The notes below the pieces were generated by a model. It was not told where the DNA came from. It made no database searches and saw only the letters and a list, made by a program, of their open reading frames with translations. Both the position numbers and the translations under genes were made by a program. 39,950 nucleotides of DNA from Pirellulaceae bacterium (GTDB taxonomy: Bacteria > Planctomycetota > Planctomycetia > Pirellulales > Pirellulaceae): the NCBI GenBank assembly GCA_028280445.1, contig JANQLU010000104.1, positions 1 to 39,950 of the forward strand, given 5' to 3'. Shown here piece by piece: positions 14,952-24,048 of this stretch. The first letter of the stretch is position 1, and every line of letters starts with the position of its first letter.

Positions 14952-15407
14952 ATGGATGACGATATGGCGGGTTTTGATGATATTCGAATTGGTTGGAAGG
15001 GGCAGGAATACCGGGTGCCGCCCAACAAATGCATGGGGCTTCTTGCTGAAATCGAGGATGTGCTAGCCCCGCCGGGCAGCCCGCAATCGGCGCTTGAGCT
15101 TTTGGGGGCGCCGAATAAGGCGCACCTGACCAAGCTGGCCCGGGCCTACGCGGTGGCCCTTCGTTATGCGGGCTGCCCGGTGACGGACGAAGAGGTTTAC
15201 CTGTCCCTGGCCAACAGCGTCATGCAGGGCGGCGCCGAAGGTTACGAAGCCATCCTGACTTTGGCGGCGGGTCTTATGGCGATGTTCTTTCCAGACTGGA
15301 CTGCGCAAGAGGGTTTGGCCGCCGGGGCTGAGCCGGGAAAGGGAGAGGGGGCGGAGGGCGCCGCCCCTTCGAGCGGGGAATTGTCAGAGAGTTCTATGCC
15401 GTCCTAG
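14952..15407 (+). CDS. tail assembly chaperone (gpG-like)
   Basis: A 151-residue protein. The N-terminal domain (FDDIRIGWKGQEYRVPPNKCMGLLAEIEDVL..., HLTKLARAYAVALRYAGCPVTDEEVYLSL) resembles tail assembly chaperones encoded between tube and tape measure genes; the C-terminus is a Gly/Ala/Glu-rich linker. These chaperones coat the tape measure protein during tail assembly. Near the end, the heptamer GGGAAAG at 15335-15341 would let a fraction of ribosomes slip into the -1 frame and make the longer form. An ATG at 14964 is an alternative start. Confidence 0.8.
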   Translation: MDDDMAGFDDIRIGWKGQEYRVPPNKCMGLLAEIEDVLAPPGSPQSALELLGAPNKAHLTKLARAYAVALRYAGCPVTDEEVYLSLANSVMQGGAEGYEAILTLAAGLMAMFFPDWTAQEGLAAGAEPGKGEGAEGAAPSSGELSESSMPS

Positions 15408-15616
15408 TCGGCGGGGGTTGGGTGAGCCCCGTTGATTTTTGGAACATTCGCCCGTGGGAAACTTACTGGATTGTGGATGCTATGACACGTGACACACCGG
15501 CCCGCCGCAAGGAAGAGGAACACGCGCGGCTTTATGATCTTTTGCAAAAAGCCAAGGCCGATCAAGGCGGCGGCCTTGTTCAGGCTGTTGATGTCAAGAC
15601 TGGTGATGCTGCATGA
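14952..15616 (+). CDS. tail assembly chaperone, -1 frameshift extension (gpGT-like)
   Basis: After slippage at GGGAAAG the ribosome would read from 15341 in the -1 frame, which is open back to 15332 and forward to the stop at 15614-15616, giving about 221 residues. The extension reads through ERGIVREFYAVLVGGGW and then PVDFWNIRPWETYWIVDAM, which is continuous protein-like sequence typical of the T part of GT chaperones. A separate GTG start at 15422 would cut this domain in half and is less likely. The architecture and the heptamer are the same as in lambda G/GT. The slippage itself is inferred. Confidence 0.75.
15335..15341 (+). promoter_or_regulatory. programmed -1 ribosomal frameshift slippery site
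   Basis: GGGAAAG is in the proper phase (G GGA AAG in the zero frame) and lies about 66 bases before the zero-frame stop. It is identical to the heptamer known from the lambda G-T junction. A purine-rich stretch follows; no obvious strong downstream hairpin was seen. Confidence 0.75.
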
Positions 15617-17709
15617 GCCGGGGGATGCGCATTGTTGGCGATGTGGCCGTTGCGGTTGGTGCAGATGTCAGGCCGCTGGTGTCGGAGTTTGGTCGCGGCG
15701 GCGCGGCGGTTAATCGGTTTGAGCGGAACACACAAACCTCCGCCGCGCGACTAGCGCGCCGTCTTCGGTCGGTTGCGACGGCGGCGGCGGCGATGGGGGC
15801 GGCCATGCTTGCCGCGTCACGCCGGGCGATCTCAGCTATGGATGAGATCGGCAAGAAGGCTGATCGGCTAGGTCTCACCACAGACGAATTGCAGCGCCTG
15901 CGCTTTGCGGCCAACAGCGCTGGCGTCGAAACCAACGCGCTCGATATCGGCATGCAGCGGTTCACGCGGCGGGTTGCAGAGGCGGCCAGCGGGTCGGGAT
16001 CGGCGGCGGATGAATTGGAAGAGATGGGCATTCAGCTTCGGAATGCCAATGGCGAAATCCGGTCTACAACTGATATCTTAGGTGACGTTGCTGAGGCACT
16101 AAACAATACCGAAAGCCAAGCGGATCGGGTCCGGCTGGCGTTCAGTTTGTTTGACAGTGAAGGTGTGGCGCTGGTCAATATGTTGCAGGGTGGCCGCGAT
16201 GCATTTTTGGAAACCACGGCGGCAGCGGATCAGTTTGGCGCGGTGATTGAAGAGCGCGCCATTCGGTCGGCGGAACAGCTACAGGACCAGTTGGGGATGC
16301 TGGGCGACGGCATTCGCGGGCAGTTGAATGAAGCCCTTGTGGAGATGGGGCCGCTTCTTGTCGATGGGGCGGAGTTTATTTTGCGTCTGGCGACGGCCTT
16401 CAATAATCTTGTCGAGCAGATTGGCAGCACCTTCCGTGCGCTTGATGATTATCTGAACCCGCTGAACGATGTCGAGCGGGGCACACGTGAAGTTGTGGCC
16501 GCGATGGGCGAGGAAATTATCCAGTCGCAACGCCTGGACGCTGCGCTTGACGGCGGCATTCGCATGTCCGTGGCCATGGCTGAACAAAAGCTAGCGGAGG
16601 CGCGGACGCGGTTTGAAAACGCGCGGGCGGCCATTGCGGAACAGCAAGCTATCGCGCGAAGCTCAGACGCTTTGGGGCAGGTCAATGAACAGTTGCAGCG
16701 CGCCCAGGAAATTCGGGACGCGATTGCCCCGCCCGGCGCGGATGAGGGGCTTATCCCGCTTCCACGTCGTGAGGCATTTGAGGTGGCAGAACAGCGGATG
16801 GCTGACATCATTGCGCAGCGGGAAGCGCTGCTGTCCATCCCTGAGGACCTGGCCGAACAGGCCAGCCGTGCGGAAGAAAATATTGGTCGCCTACAGGATG
16901 CTATTGCCGACGCGGTCGGCGGGGTGGTCGATACACGCCCAGGCGCCTTGATTGAGCCGCTAGAGCCTGGGGAAGAGGGTGAGCAAGGGGGCGGTGGCCG
17001 ATCACCACGGGAAGAGGGCGACGGGTCGTTTCTTGAGCGCTTGCTTGGTTTGGACGAAGAAAGCCAACAGTCGCTTCAAGAACGCATGTATTCGGCGCTA
17101 GAGCGGCAAAACATGTTTATGGAAGAGGCGCGGGCCGCGCTGCTAGCCGCGCGGGAACAGGGCCTAATCGATCAGGCAACATATCATGAGGCGAGTGAGC
17201 GGCTGGAAGCGGAGCACAACCGGGCAATGCGGCGCCTACGAATGGAAAACGTTGCATCGGCTTTAGGGTCAACGTCGGAAATGTTCAGTTCCCTGGCACA
17301 GATCGCCAGTGACGGGGGTGAGCGCCTGTTGCGGGTGTCAAAGATCATTTCGGCGGCGCAAGCCTTTGTCAACACGTTGGCGGGGGCCTCGGAAGCCCTG
17401 CGGCTGCCATTCCCGGCCAACCTGGCGGCTGCGGCACAGGTCATGTCAACTGGTCTTGGGTTTGTGGCTGCCATCAAAGGGACCACCCCAGGCGGCGCGC
17501 ATGCCGATCCTGGCGGCGGGTCGGCGGGCACGTCGGCGCAGTCGGTCGTGTCAACAGCGGAAGAGGCGGCCACAAAAATCACGCGCGAGATCAACGTCAA
17601 CTTGCGTGGGCCGTCGCGCGACGTGGGAATGATCCGGGACTTTATTGCGGCGATCAATGAAGAGTTGGACGATGGGGCCAACCTGACGTTGAATATCACA
17701 GGTTCTTAA
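15613..17709 (+). CDS. tape measure protein
   Basis: A 698-residue protein, long and mostly helical, with Ala-rich coiled-coil stretches. GDVAVAVGADVRPLVSEFGRGGAAVNRFER at the start is typical of tape measure N-termini; hydrophobic segments occur at about residues 50-70 and near 590-620. It sets tail length and is ejected with the DNA. By the usual rule of roughly 1.5 angstrom per residue the tail would be near 100 nm long. The start overlaps the chaperone stop (ATGA). No lytic or peptidase domain is evident in it. Confidence 0.92.
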   Translation: MSRGMRIVGDVAVAVGADVRPLVSEFGRGGAAVNRFERNTQTSAARLARRLRSVATAAAAMGAAMLAASRRAISAMDEIGKKADRLGLTTDELQRLRFAANSAGVETNALDIGMQRFTRRVAEAASGSGSAADELEEMGIQLRNANGEIRSTTDILGDVAEALNNTESQADRVRLAFSLFDSEGVALVNMLQGGRDAFLETTAAADQFGAVIEERAIRSAEQLQDQLGMLGDGIRGQLNEALVEMGPLLVDGAEFILRLATAFNNLVEQIGSTFRALDDYLNPLNDVERGTREVVAAMGEEIIQSQRLDAALDGGIRMSVAMAEQKLAEARTRFENARAAIAEQQAIARSSDALGQVNEQLQRAQEIRDAIAPPGADEGLIPLPRREAFEVAEQRMADIIAQREALLSIPEDLAEQASRAEENIGRLQDAIADAVGGVVDTRPGALIEPLEPGEEGEQGGGGRSPREEGDGSFLERLLGLDEESQQSLQERMYSALERQNMFMEEARAALLAAREQGLIDQATYHEASERLEAEHNRAMRRLRMENVASALGSTSEMFSSLAQIASDGGERLLRVSKIISAAQAFVNTLAGASEALRLPFPANLAAAAQVMSTGLGFVAAIKGTTPGGAHADPGGGSAGTSAQSVVSTAEEAATKITREINVNLRGPSRDVGMIRDFIAAINEELDDGANLTLNITGS

Positions 17710-17718
17710 GGGGCAAGT

Positions 17719-18990
17719 ATGGGTTTTATTACAGAAAGTGGTTATTCGTTGCCCGGTGGCGATCTGCCGCTGACCCATGCGCGTGTGCTACATGCGGGTA
17801 ATCGTTTCCGGCCAGCGTTGGTGACACCATCTGATGAGCAATCCGGTTCACCAGCTAGTGCCGCGCAAAACGGTTTGACGTTTGAAAAGTGGCGTCCGTT
17901 TACAAACGCCATTTCTCAGTCTACTGATTTTTCGGGATCGGCATGGACAAAGAGAAATTTAAACGTGGGCGCTGATGGTCAAACACTTACTGAAACATCG
18001 GACAGCGGATTTCATGACGTTCAGTTATCTTTAAGTGTTACCGCAGAGGAATGGGTTTTTGGGGCTATATTTAAATCTCCTTTTGGGTCAAATCGTGGGG
18101 CAGAAGTTGTTTTCATTGATAGTACGGCTTCCGCTTTTCTGATTAAAATGCGGTCGGATGGCTCAATCACCAGTAGCGTTGGTGATGTTGCCGTAACCAA
18201 TTTAGGCAACAATTTTTTTATGGCGCGCATCGCTGCGTCGACGGCGGCGGGCGCTGGCACTTTTGCCGTCAGGATGAATACCGCATCAGGTTCGGGAAAT
18301 TACACTGGTGATGGCCAGAGCCAGTTACAATTGGTTGAGGTGTTTGCCCATCCTAGTATTGCAAGCTACCGGATGGATTTGTTGCGCGGCAAAGAGTGTG
18401 ATGTTTTTTGCATCGCTGGCCATAATTTTGGCCCGTCGGCTGGCAAAATTTCTTTTGAACATGATAGTAATGAGGATGATACATTTGCCGAAATTGACAA
18501 TTTAACAGACATTTCAGACAACAGCCCAATTATGTTTTTGTTTGCGCCGGTAACGTCCGCGCGGTGGCGGGTTACCGTATCGCGAACAATTCTTCCAGAA
18601 ATTGCTGTTGTTCAAGTGGGCAAGGCCCTTCAAATGCAAAGGCCAATTCACCAAGGCGTCCGGCCATTTGAAACTAATAGATCAGTCCAAATGCGTGGCA
18701 ATCTATCGGAGGGCGGTGAATGGTTAGGGAGATCAACCATCCGGGGGTATTTGGAGGGGTCGTTGAGCTTTTCGCGATTGACCCCTGCTTGGGTGCGGTC
18801 CAACCTAGACGGCGTGAACGGCTTTATTCAGGCGGCGGAGCGCGAACCATTTTTTGTGGCGTGGCGCCCAGATACATATGCTGAGGCGCATTATGTCTGG
18901 ACATCTGGGCGGATTGCGGGGCCGACATTTAGTCAGTCGCCAAATCTCATGTCATGGGCCATCCCCACCCAGGGCCTACTATATGAATAA
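17719..18990 (+). CDS. tail tip/distal tail protein with inserted carbohydrate-binding-like domain
   Basis: A 423-residue protein. The outer parts (about 1-65 and 215-423) resemble a tail-tip protein found in YuA-like and other siphoviruses: CDVFCIAGHNFG, SARWRVTVSRT, QMRGNLSEGGEWLGRSTIRG, LTPAWVRSNLDGVNGFI, REPFFVAWRPDTYAEAHYVW. In between (about 70-210) lies a beta-rich domain opening with ISQSTDFSGSAWTKRN, the signature of carbohydrate-binding jelly-roll domains in tail proteins. That part is visibly AT-richer than the flanks, as if acquired. GGGGCAAGT precedes the ATG. It probably builds the tail tip and touches the cell surface. Confidence 0.75.
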   Translation: MGFITESGYSLPGGDLPLTHARVLHAGNRFRPALVTPSDEQSGSPASAAQNGLTFEKWRPFTNAISQSTDFSGSAWTKRNLNVGADGQTLTETSDSGFHDVQLSLSVTAEEWVFGAIFKSPFGSNRGAEVVFIDSTASAFLIKMRSDGSITSSVGDVAVTNLGNNFFMARIAASTAAGAGTFAVRMNTASGSGNYTGDGQSQLQLVEVFAHPSIASYRMDLLRGKECDVFCIAGHNFGPSAGKISFEHDSNEDDTFAEIDNLTDISDNSPIMFLFAPVTSARWRVTVSRTILPEIAVVQVGKALQMQRPIHQGVRPFETNRSVQMRGNLSEGGEWLGRSTIRGYLEGSLSFSRLTPAWVRSNLDGVNGFIQAAEREPFFVAWRPDTYAEAHYVWTSGRIAGPTFSQSPNLMSWAIPTQGLLYE

Positions 18991-19009
18991 GATATAGGTC
19001 ATTTATATT

Positions 19010-21832
19010 ATGGTTGTTCACACAGAAGAAACAGTTGGCCGCGCGCCGGTTCAGATTGTCGAGGTGCAGACGCAGCGGTGCGCCAACAGTTATGGCTGCG
19101 CCCCTTGCACGGCGGGTCTGGGCGCCGTGGATACAAGTGATTTATCGGTCAATTTTGCTCAAGAAGGTTTATCGTCTTTTTATGATGTTTTAGGATTTTC
19201 GACGAGCGCGGTTCGCGTTGCTGGTGGCATTCGCCTGACGCCATTGGCTGCTAATGGCGGCGTGCGCCGTGTTGGGTCAACGGGCTTCTCGGGTTCGATC
19301 TATCGCTATGTAAACGTGGCCGTCACAGTTCATGGTGATTGCGACCTATCCACGGCGACTATGTGGTATGGTTTGTCGGGGCTGCCTACGCCGTCTGGTT
19401 TTCGTCGCGTTATCGGGGCAGATAACCTGGATTTTTATTTTCGGGGATTTCGTGATTTAAGGAACCTAAAAGCCGGGGATCAAGTTGTTTTGGTTTTTGA
19501 TGCGGCAAGAAGCCTTAATTACTTGACGGAATGGGTTGGTGGAACAATTACGGATATTCGATTTGGCCTTGGGACCGACACCTCGGTTTTGTCCGATGTT
19601 ACCCTACATTCGATTACTGTTAGCGAAAGAAGCCTATTTTTAGAGCGGGGCGGAGAGTGTTATAACACGCGCGCCACGTGCCAGGATTTGGTAAGTTTCC
19701 GAGCGGTTCCTGATGGTCATTTGTCTCCTACGGCAACCTTGCGTGATGGGGATGCCATCACGGCTTCAAGCTTTGATCGGCAAAGTGCAGCGTTTTTTGT
19801 CGCCGAAATCCGCGCGGGAATTGACCCAGATGGCACCATTTTTGCGCTGGGGTCATCAACTAACTTTGCATATTTGGGTATCACCGGCTCCAATTTGGTT
19901 TTCGCGGCAGGGGGCAATGCTGCATCGACGCAGGCCCGGGCGACTGTCGCGGTGTCTACAATTGCCGCCCGCACGGTGACGCTTGTGGCAGAGATCGATT
20001 GGGATAGCGACACGGTCAATTTGTGGGAGTTTGACCCACTCGAACGGGAGTTAACGTTGTTAGCAACCGATGCCGCTGACACAGGGCTTCCGGCCAGTTG
20101 GTCGGCATCGACGGATGGTCAAGTTGGCGGTGATGGTGGCAATACCTATGGCACAGAAGACGGCGGCAGCTTTGATGGTCGGATTGCTGAGGTGCGCGGT
20201 CACGATGGGATTTTGTTTGATGGTGCAGTGTCCGATGCTTTTCGGTTGCGGCAGTATTTTGGAAGTCCCACGTCGGAGCTACCCGCTGACCGCGACAAAG
20301 TAATTCTACCCTATCTGGCCAACGTCTCAACCGCGCCAACAAAGGTTAGCCTAGGTGGGGCCAATCGCAACACTGACCCGATTGGCAACCGGGCCAGCGT
20401 GAACATTACCATGACCGACCAGCCCGGAAGCGATCTCACAGATGACCCTTACTTGTCTGATCGCCCGGATGACCCGCTTTTGCACGCCGGTGGGTTTTGG
20501 GCCAAATGGCGTGTCCGCCAGAAGTTTGGCCGGGTCGGCGCGCGGCTTCGGGTTTTTGAGGGATATCGCGGTCAATTCTTGTCGGCAATGACGGTTCGGG
20601 AATACGTTTTTGACAAACTGAATATTTCGTCGCGCGTGTCGGTTACGCTTCGGGGCCGTGATATTTTATCCAAGGCGGAGTTGACGAAGTCACAAGTTCC
20701 CCAACAGTCGCCGGGGCTTTTAAATGCTGATATCAACAGCACCGCCACCACGATTGTCATAAAGAATGCAACGGTTGATGACTATCCGGCGCCGGGCACG
20801 GTGCGGATTGATCAGGAGCTTTTGACCTACAGCGCTGTTGCGGTGAATGGGGGCGACCCTTCGCTGATCGATTTAACAGTCACATCGCGCGGCACAGATC
20901 GGAGCGCGGCAAGCGACCATTCCGAAGACGATAGTGTTCAGCTTTGCCGCCGCTATACGGCTGCCCGCGTCTTCGACGTGCTAACAGAAATGTTAGCAGA
21001 TGACGCGGAAATCGATGCTCAGTATTTGGATTTGGCCAATTGGAAGTTGGAAGATGATGGGTCTTTGTCGGCCTATACTTTAACTACGGTTATTGCGGAG
21101 CCTACATCTGTAGCCCAATTGGTCGGGTCACTAACAGAAAGTGTGGCAGCGTTTATTTATTTTGATGAGCGGGATATTTTGGTCAAGCTGGAAGCCCTAA
21201 AGGCCCTGACCGAAACACCGCCGCTTTTATCTGATGCGGCCTCCATTGTGGCCGATAGTTTCAGTCTGACGGAAAAGCCGCGCGAGCAAGCGACGCGTGT
21301 TCAGCTTTACTATAACCCGGTGACGTTTGCGTCGGCCCTTCGTGATCCGGTGGATTTTTTGAATGGATATATAGATGCTGATTTGTCGCTTGAGGCTGTT
21401 GATGCATATGGCATTCGGCAGATCAGAACGATTTTGTCACGTTGGCTGACCACCAATGCACAGGCGACGCAAACCGCGTCACGGCTTGCAAATCGATATC
21501 AGGATGTGCCTGTGGAGGTTGCATTTACCCTGGACGCGAAAGATCGCACCTATTGGATTGGGGATGTGGTTCGTTTTTCGCATTACCAATTGGTTGATCA
21601 GCGGGGCGCCAGAGACACACTGCGGTCTTTCATCATCACGTCGGCGGAAGAGGTGGTACCGGGTGAGCTTATCGCCTACACTGCCGAAGATGCGACGCTG
21701 GCGGGTGGGCTCTTTGTGATTGCGCCCAATGACCAGCCGGATCATGGCGACCCGTCCGACGCCTCTTATGCGTTTATTACGGACGCATCGGGCAATCAAG
21801 GTGATGGTCTGCCCGGGACGCGGATCAGGTAG
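19010..21832 (+). CDS. large tail hub/tip protein with Cys cluster, insertion and LamG-like domain
   Basis: A 940-residue protein. Near the start are CANSYGCAPC (Cys24, 30, 33) and then, only after about 184 residues, CYNTRATCQD (Cys217, 224); related phage hub proteins carry these two Cys pairs close together, so residues about 34-216 are an insertion. Residues about 228-410 look like a LamG/concanavalin-type domain (ITASSFDRQSAAFFVAEI, GSFDGRIAEVRGHDGILFDG). The rest (VSLGGANRNTDPIGNRASVN, WAKWRVRQKFGR, LTYSAVAV..., VARF-type beta segments) resembles the hub/Tal-like platform. It likely forms the central tail spike base and part of receptor binding. Confidence 0.75.
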   Translation: MVVHTEETVGRAPVQIVEVQTQRCANSYGCAPCTAGLGAVDTSDLSVNFAQEGLSSFYDVLGFSTSAVRVAGGIRLTPLAANGGVRRVGSTGFSGSIYRYVNVAVTVHGDCDLSTATMWYGLSGLPTPSGFRRVIGADNLDFYFRGFRDLRNLKAGDQVVLVFDAARSLNYLTEWVGGTITDIRFGLGTDTSVLSDVTLHSITVSERSLFLERGGECYNTRATCQDLVSFRAVPDGHLSPTATLRDGDAITASSFDRQSAAFFVAEIRAGIDPDGTIFALGSSTNFAYLGITGSNLVFAAGGNAASTQARATVAVSTIAARTVTLVAEIDWDSDTVNLWEFDPLERELTLLATDAADTGLPASWSASTDGQVGGDGGNTYGTEDGGSFDGRIAEVRGHDGILFDGAVSDAFRLRQYFGSPTSELPADRDKVILPYLANVSTAPTKVSLGGANRNTDPIGNRASVNITMTDQPGSDLTDDPYLSDRPDDPLLHAGGFWAKWRVRQKFGRVGARLRVFEGYRGQFLSAMTVREYVFDKLNISSRVSVTLRGRDILSKAELTKSQVPQQSPGLLNADINSTATTIVIKNATVDDYPAPGTVRIDQELLTYSAVAVNGGDPSLIDLTVTSRGTDRSAASDHSEDDSVQLCRRYTAARVFDVLTEMLADDAEIDAQYLDLANWKLEDDGSLSAYTLTTVIAEPTSVAQLVGSLTESVAAFIYFDERDILVKLEALKALTETPPLLSDAASIVADSFSLTEKPREQATRVQLYYNPVTFASALRDPVDFLNGYIDADLSLEAVDAYGIRQIRTILSRWLTTNAQATQTASRLANRYQDVPVEVAFTLDAKDRTYWIGDVVRFSHYQLVDQRGARDTLRSFIITSAEEVVPGELIAYTAEDATLAGGLFVIAPNDQPDHGDPSDASYAFITDASGNQGDGLPGTRIR

Positions 21833-21844
21833 GGAGAGGATCAA

Positions 21845-22732
21845 ATGGCTGTAGCCTGGACCACTATTCCGAACGGTGACGTTGATGTTGATAGCCCGCT
21901 GACCACCGCTCTTGTGACGGCGTTGCGGGACAACCCAGAGGGCATTGCGCAGCGGGCATCCGGGGCGCCGAAAATCTTCGGTGTGCCTTATGATTTTCAA
22001 GAGTTTACCACATCGGGAACCTGGACCAAGCCCAGCAACGCGGAGACAGGTGACAAGGTGCTTATCCACGTTGTGGGCGGCGGCGCGAGCGGATATGGCG
22101 CCAACGGGGCAGACGCAGAGGGTGGCGGCGGTGGCGGCGGGGTAGGTATGTATATCGATGATATCGATGACTTGCCCGCGTCGATTGCCATTCAAAGCGT
22201 TGGCGCTGGTGGCGCGGCGGTCAATCAGGCCAACAGCTACAATGCCGGTGGCAATACAGAATTTGGCCCGTCTGGCGGTCGGGATGAATTTTATTTTCGG
22301 TGCGATGGCGGCGGCCTTCACGTCGGGACCGCGTCCGATCCGGGTTGGGTCCGCCGGGGTGACAATGATTTCAGCAATGGCATGACCACGCAGGAACAGG
22401 GCGCCTTCTACACGGCCCTTGATCAGCCAACCGGCATTCCGCCTAGTGAGCACGGGGGCGAAGGGGGTCAGGGCGCAGAGAACAACGATACTGGCCGCTC
22501 ATCTATCTGGGGTGGCGGCGGTGGCGCAGGCGCCGACAGTAACAATACAATCGAGGTTTACGGCGGCACGTCGATGCATGCCGGGCATGGCGGCCAAAGC
22601 GGGGTCAGCGGGTCAATTGTCGCGACGGCTGGCAAGTTTCCTGGCGGCGGCGGTGGCGGTCAGTCAGCGGGCGCGGCGTCCGGCGCTGGCGCGGATGGCG
22701 TTGTGCGCGTCATCTGCTGGAAAAATGAATAG
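21845..22732 (+). CDS. glycine-rich tail fibre/adhesin
   Basis: A 295-residue protein. The first 50 residues are an attachment segment (DSPLTTALVTALRDNPEGIAQR, FQEFTTSGTWTKPS). From about residue 75 it is full of polyglycine runs (GGGASGYGANGADAEGGGG, WGGGGGAGAD, PGGGGGGQSAGAASGAG) separated by variable loops, ending in GVVRVICWKNE. This is the architecture of glycine-sandwich adhesins at phage fibre tips, which present variable loops to receptors. AGGGAGAGG precedes the start. It is probably the receptor-specificity determinant. Confidence 0.75.
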   Translation: MAVAWTTIPNGDVDVDSPLTTALVTALRDNPEGIAQRASGAPKIFGVPYDFQEFTTSGTWTKPSNAETGDKVLIHVVGGGASGYGANGADAEGGGGGGGVGMYIDDIDDLPASIAIQSVGAGGAAVNQANSYNAGGNTEFGPSGGRDEFYFRCDGGGLHVGTASDPGWVRRGDNDFSNGMTTQEQGAFYTALDQPTGIPPSEHGGEGGQGAENNDTGRSSIWGGGGGAGADSNNTIEVYGGTSMHAGHGGQSGVSGSIVATAGKFPGGGGGGQSAGAASGAGADGVVRVICWKNE

Positions 22733-22747
22733 TAGGGGGCCTAGATT

Positions 22748-23671
22748 ATGACTGATTATCAACGTGGGGTGGTGGTCGATTATCAAGGTTATTTTTTGGC
22801 CGCTATCCAATGGGATGCCAGCGGGCCGCCTCCAAACCTCAACACACCACGGCACGGGCGGAAGCGCATGAAGCCTGAGGATGTCAAAACAATCCTGACC
22901 GACGTTGAGGCCATTGCCGATCCGCTGCCAAATGGACGGTGGAATAAAAAAACGAAGACATGGGACAAGCCGAATGTCCAACGTTGGTATGTGACGGTTC
23001 GGCGCGACAAGCCGGACCTGGGCACCTTTGCCGGGGCGCGAATGGTCTGGCCGGATCGGCTGCCGCAGTTGCCTGCTTATCAGCGCTGGGTCGATGTCGG
23101 GCCCCCGGCATGCCCGGGCAAGCGGCCTGTTTGGTCTTTCTCTAAAGGGGTTTGGCTGGTCGGTAAGCGTGTCGCGGTTATCGATGCGGACGGCCTTTGC
23201 CGCAACTTCGTTGTGAGTTTAAGCGACGATGATGTGGCTGTTCCAAAAGGCGGAGGGGTTTTGCATGAGCCGGAAGTCTTAACACGAAAGGATGAGACGG
23301 GCCGGGAGGTGCCGTTGCAGATCGGCGACACTGTGGATTTGAGGCTCCGCAAGAAAGATCAGGCCGTTTTGGGTAAGGTCGTCTCTGCCCGTCGCCCGCA
23401 CTATCGGAGATATCCGTTGCCAGTGGTGCGGCGTGTGTTCGAGGATTATGGCTTGTGGGGCCGATTTGAAAAGCTTCTTTTCGAACAGGGTTTTTTTCCA
23501 GAAGACATTCAATCAATCGGAGGGTTGGGGCTCGGCATTCGTGTTGTGCGTGACTTTTTGCACGATGAAGGCTATACCCCGGAACAGGCGTTCAAGAAGT
23601 TTGAGCATGAGTTCAAATCGCAAGATCAATTCTACCGCAAAAAAATTGCGCATCAAACGGCGGGACCATGA
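22748..23671 (+). CDS. hypothetical protein of the tail region
   Basis: A 307-residue protein. It has several beta-rich segments (RWNKKTKTWDKPNVQRWYV, WSFSKGVWLVGKRVAVID) and a charged helical C-terminus (FEKLLFEQGFFPEDIQSIGG..., EQAFKKFEHEF). GGGGG precedes the start and the stop overlaps the next gene (ATGA). It follows the adhesin and precedes the lysis block, so it could be a fibre assembly chaperone or a minor tail protein. Part of the middle resembles generic tail-attached modules with W-N-x-x-x-x-W repeats. No family is assigned. Confidence 0.6.
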   Translation: MTDYQRGVVVDYQGYFLAAIQWDASGPPPNLNTPRHGRKRMKPEDVKTILTDVEAIADPLPNGRWNKKTKTWDKPNVQRWYVTVRRDKPDLGTFAGARMVWPDRLPQLPAYQRWVDVGPPACPGKRPVWSFSKGVWLVGKRVAVIDADGLCRNFVVSLSDDDVAVPKGGGVLHEPEVLTRKDETGREVPLQIGDTVDLRLRKKDQAVLGKVVSARRPHYRRYPLPVVRRVFEDYGLWGRFEKLLFEQGFFPEDIQSIGGLGLGIRVVRDFLHDEGYTPEQAFKKFEHEFKSQDQFYRKKIAHQTAGP

Positions 23672-24048
23672 AAAAGGAATACCTGACACTGAAAGATATC
23701 CGCGCAACCGGGTTGCCCGGTGGCCCCCTCTTCCAGTTGGCGCATTACAAGGGTCGCGTTGAAGTTGATGACACACGGTGTTCATGGGCCGATGTTCGCG
23801 CGGCCCTGTCTGTGTCCATGGCGCTCTATCTATTGCCGGATTATGCCACGGCTGGGGATGTGCGGCTACTGGCTAAGGCCCTGGGTAACCCGCAGGTGGC
23901 GACTGAACGGCACCTAGGTATCTATGCGGCGTCGGAGATCGGTCGGGACCGCCTTGAAGAAATCGTGAAAACGTGGGAAGCTGACATGAGGCAAAAGACA
24001 CCACCAAAGAAAGGGGCGGAGCGGGCAACCAAAGATGTCAAGGCTTAG
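23668..24048 (+). CDS. hypothetical protein
   Basis: A 126-residue protein coupled to the preceding gene by an ATGA overlap. It reads MKKEYLTLKDIRATGLPGGPLF..., with helical parts (WADVRAALSVSMALYLL, RDRLEEIVKTWEADM) and a Lys-rich end. The pair with the gene before it is likely functional (tail fibre or chaperone), but nothing specific is recognised. It overlaps the next gene by 14 bases. Confidence 0.6.
   Translation: MKKEYLTLKDIRATGLPGGPLFQLAHYKGRVEVDDTRCSWADVRAALSVSMALYLLPDYATAGDVRLLAKALGNPQVATERHLGIYAASEIGRDRLEEIVKTWEADMRQKTPPKKGAERATKDVKA

Noticed and set aside
15422..15616. Independent gene starting at GTG 15422
   Set aside because: The same frame is open upstream to the slippery site and reads as a continuous chaperone domain, so a frameshift product explains it better.
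21479..22453. A 324-codon minus-strand frame under the hub and adhesin genes
   Set aside because: It crosses two real genes, and its composition follows the codon pattern of the opposite strand.
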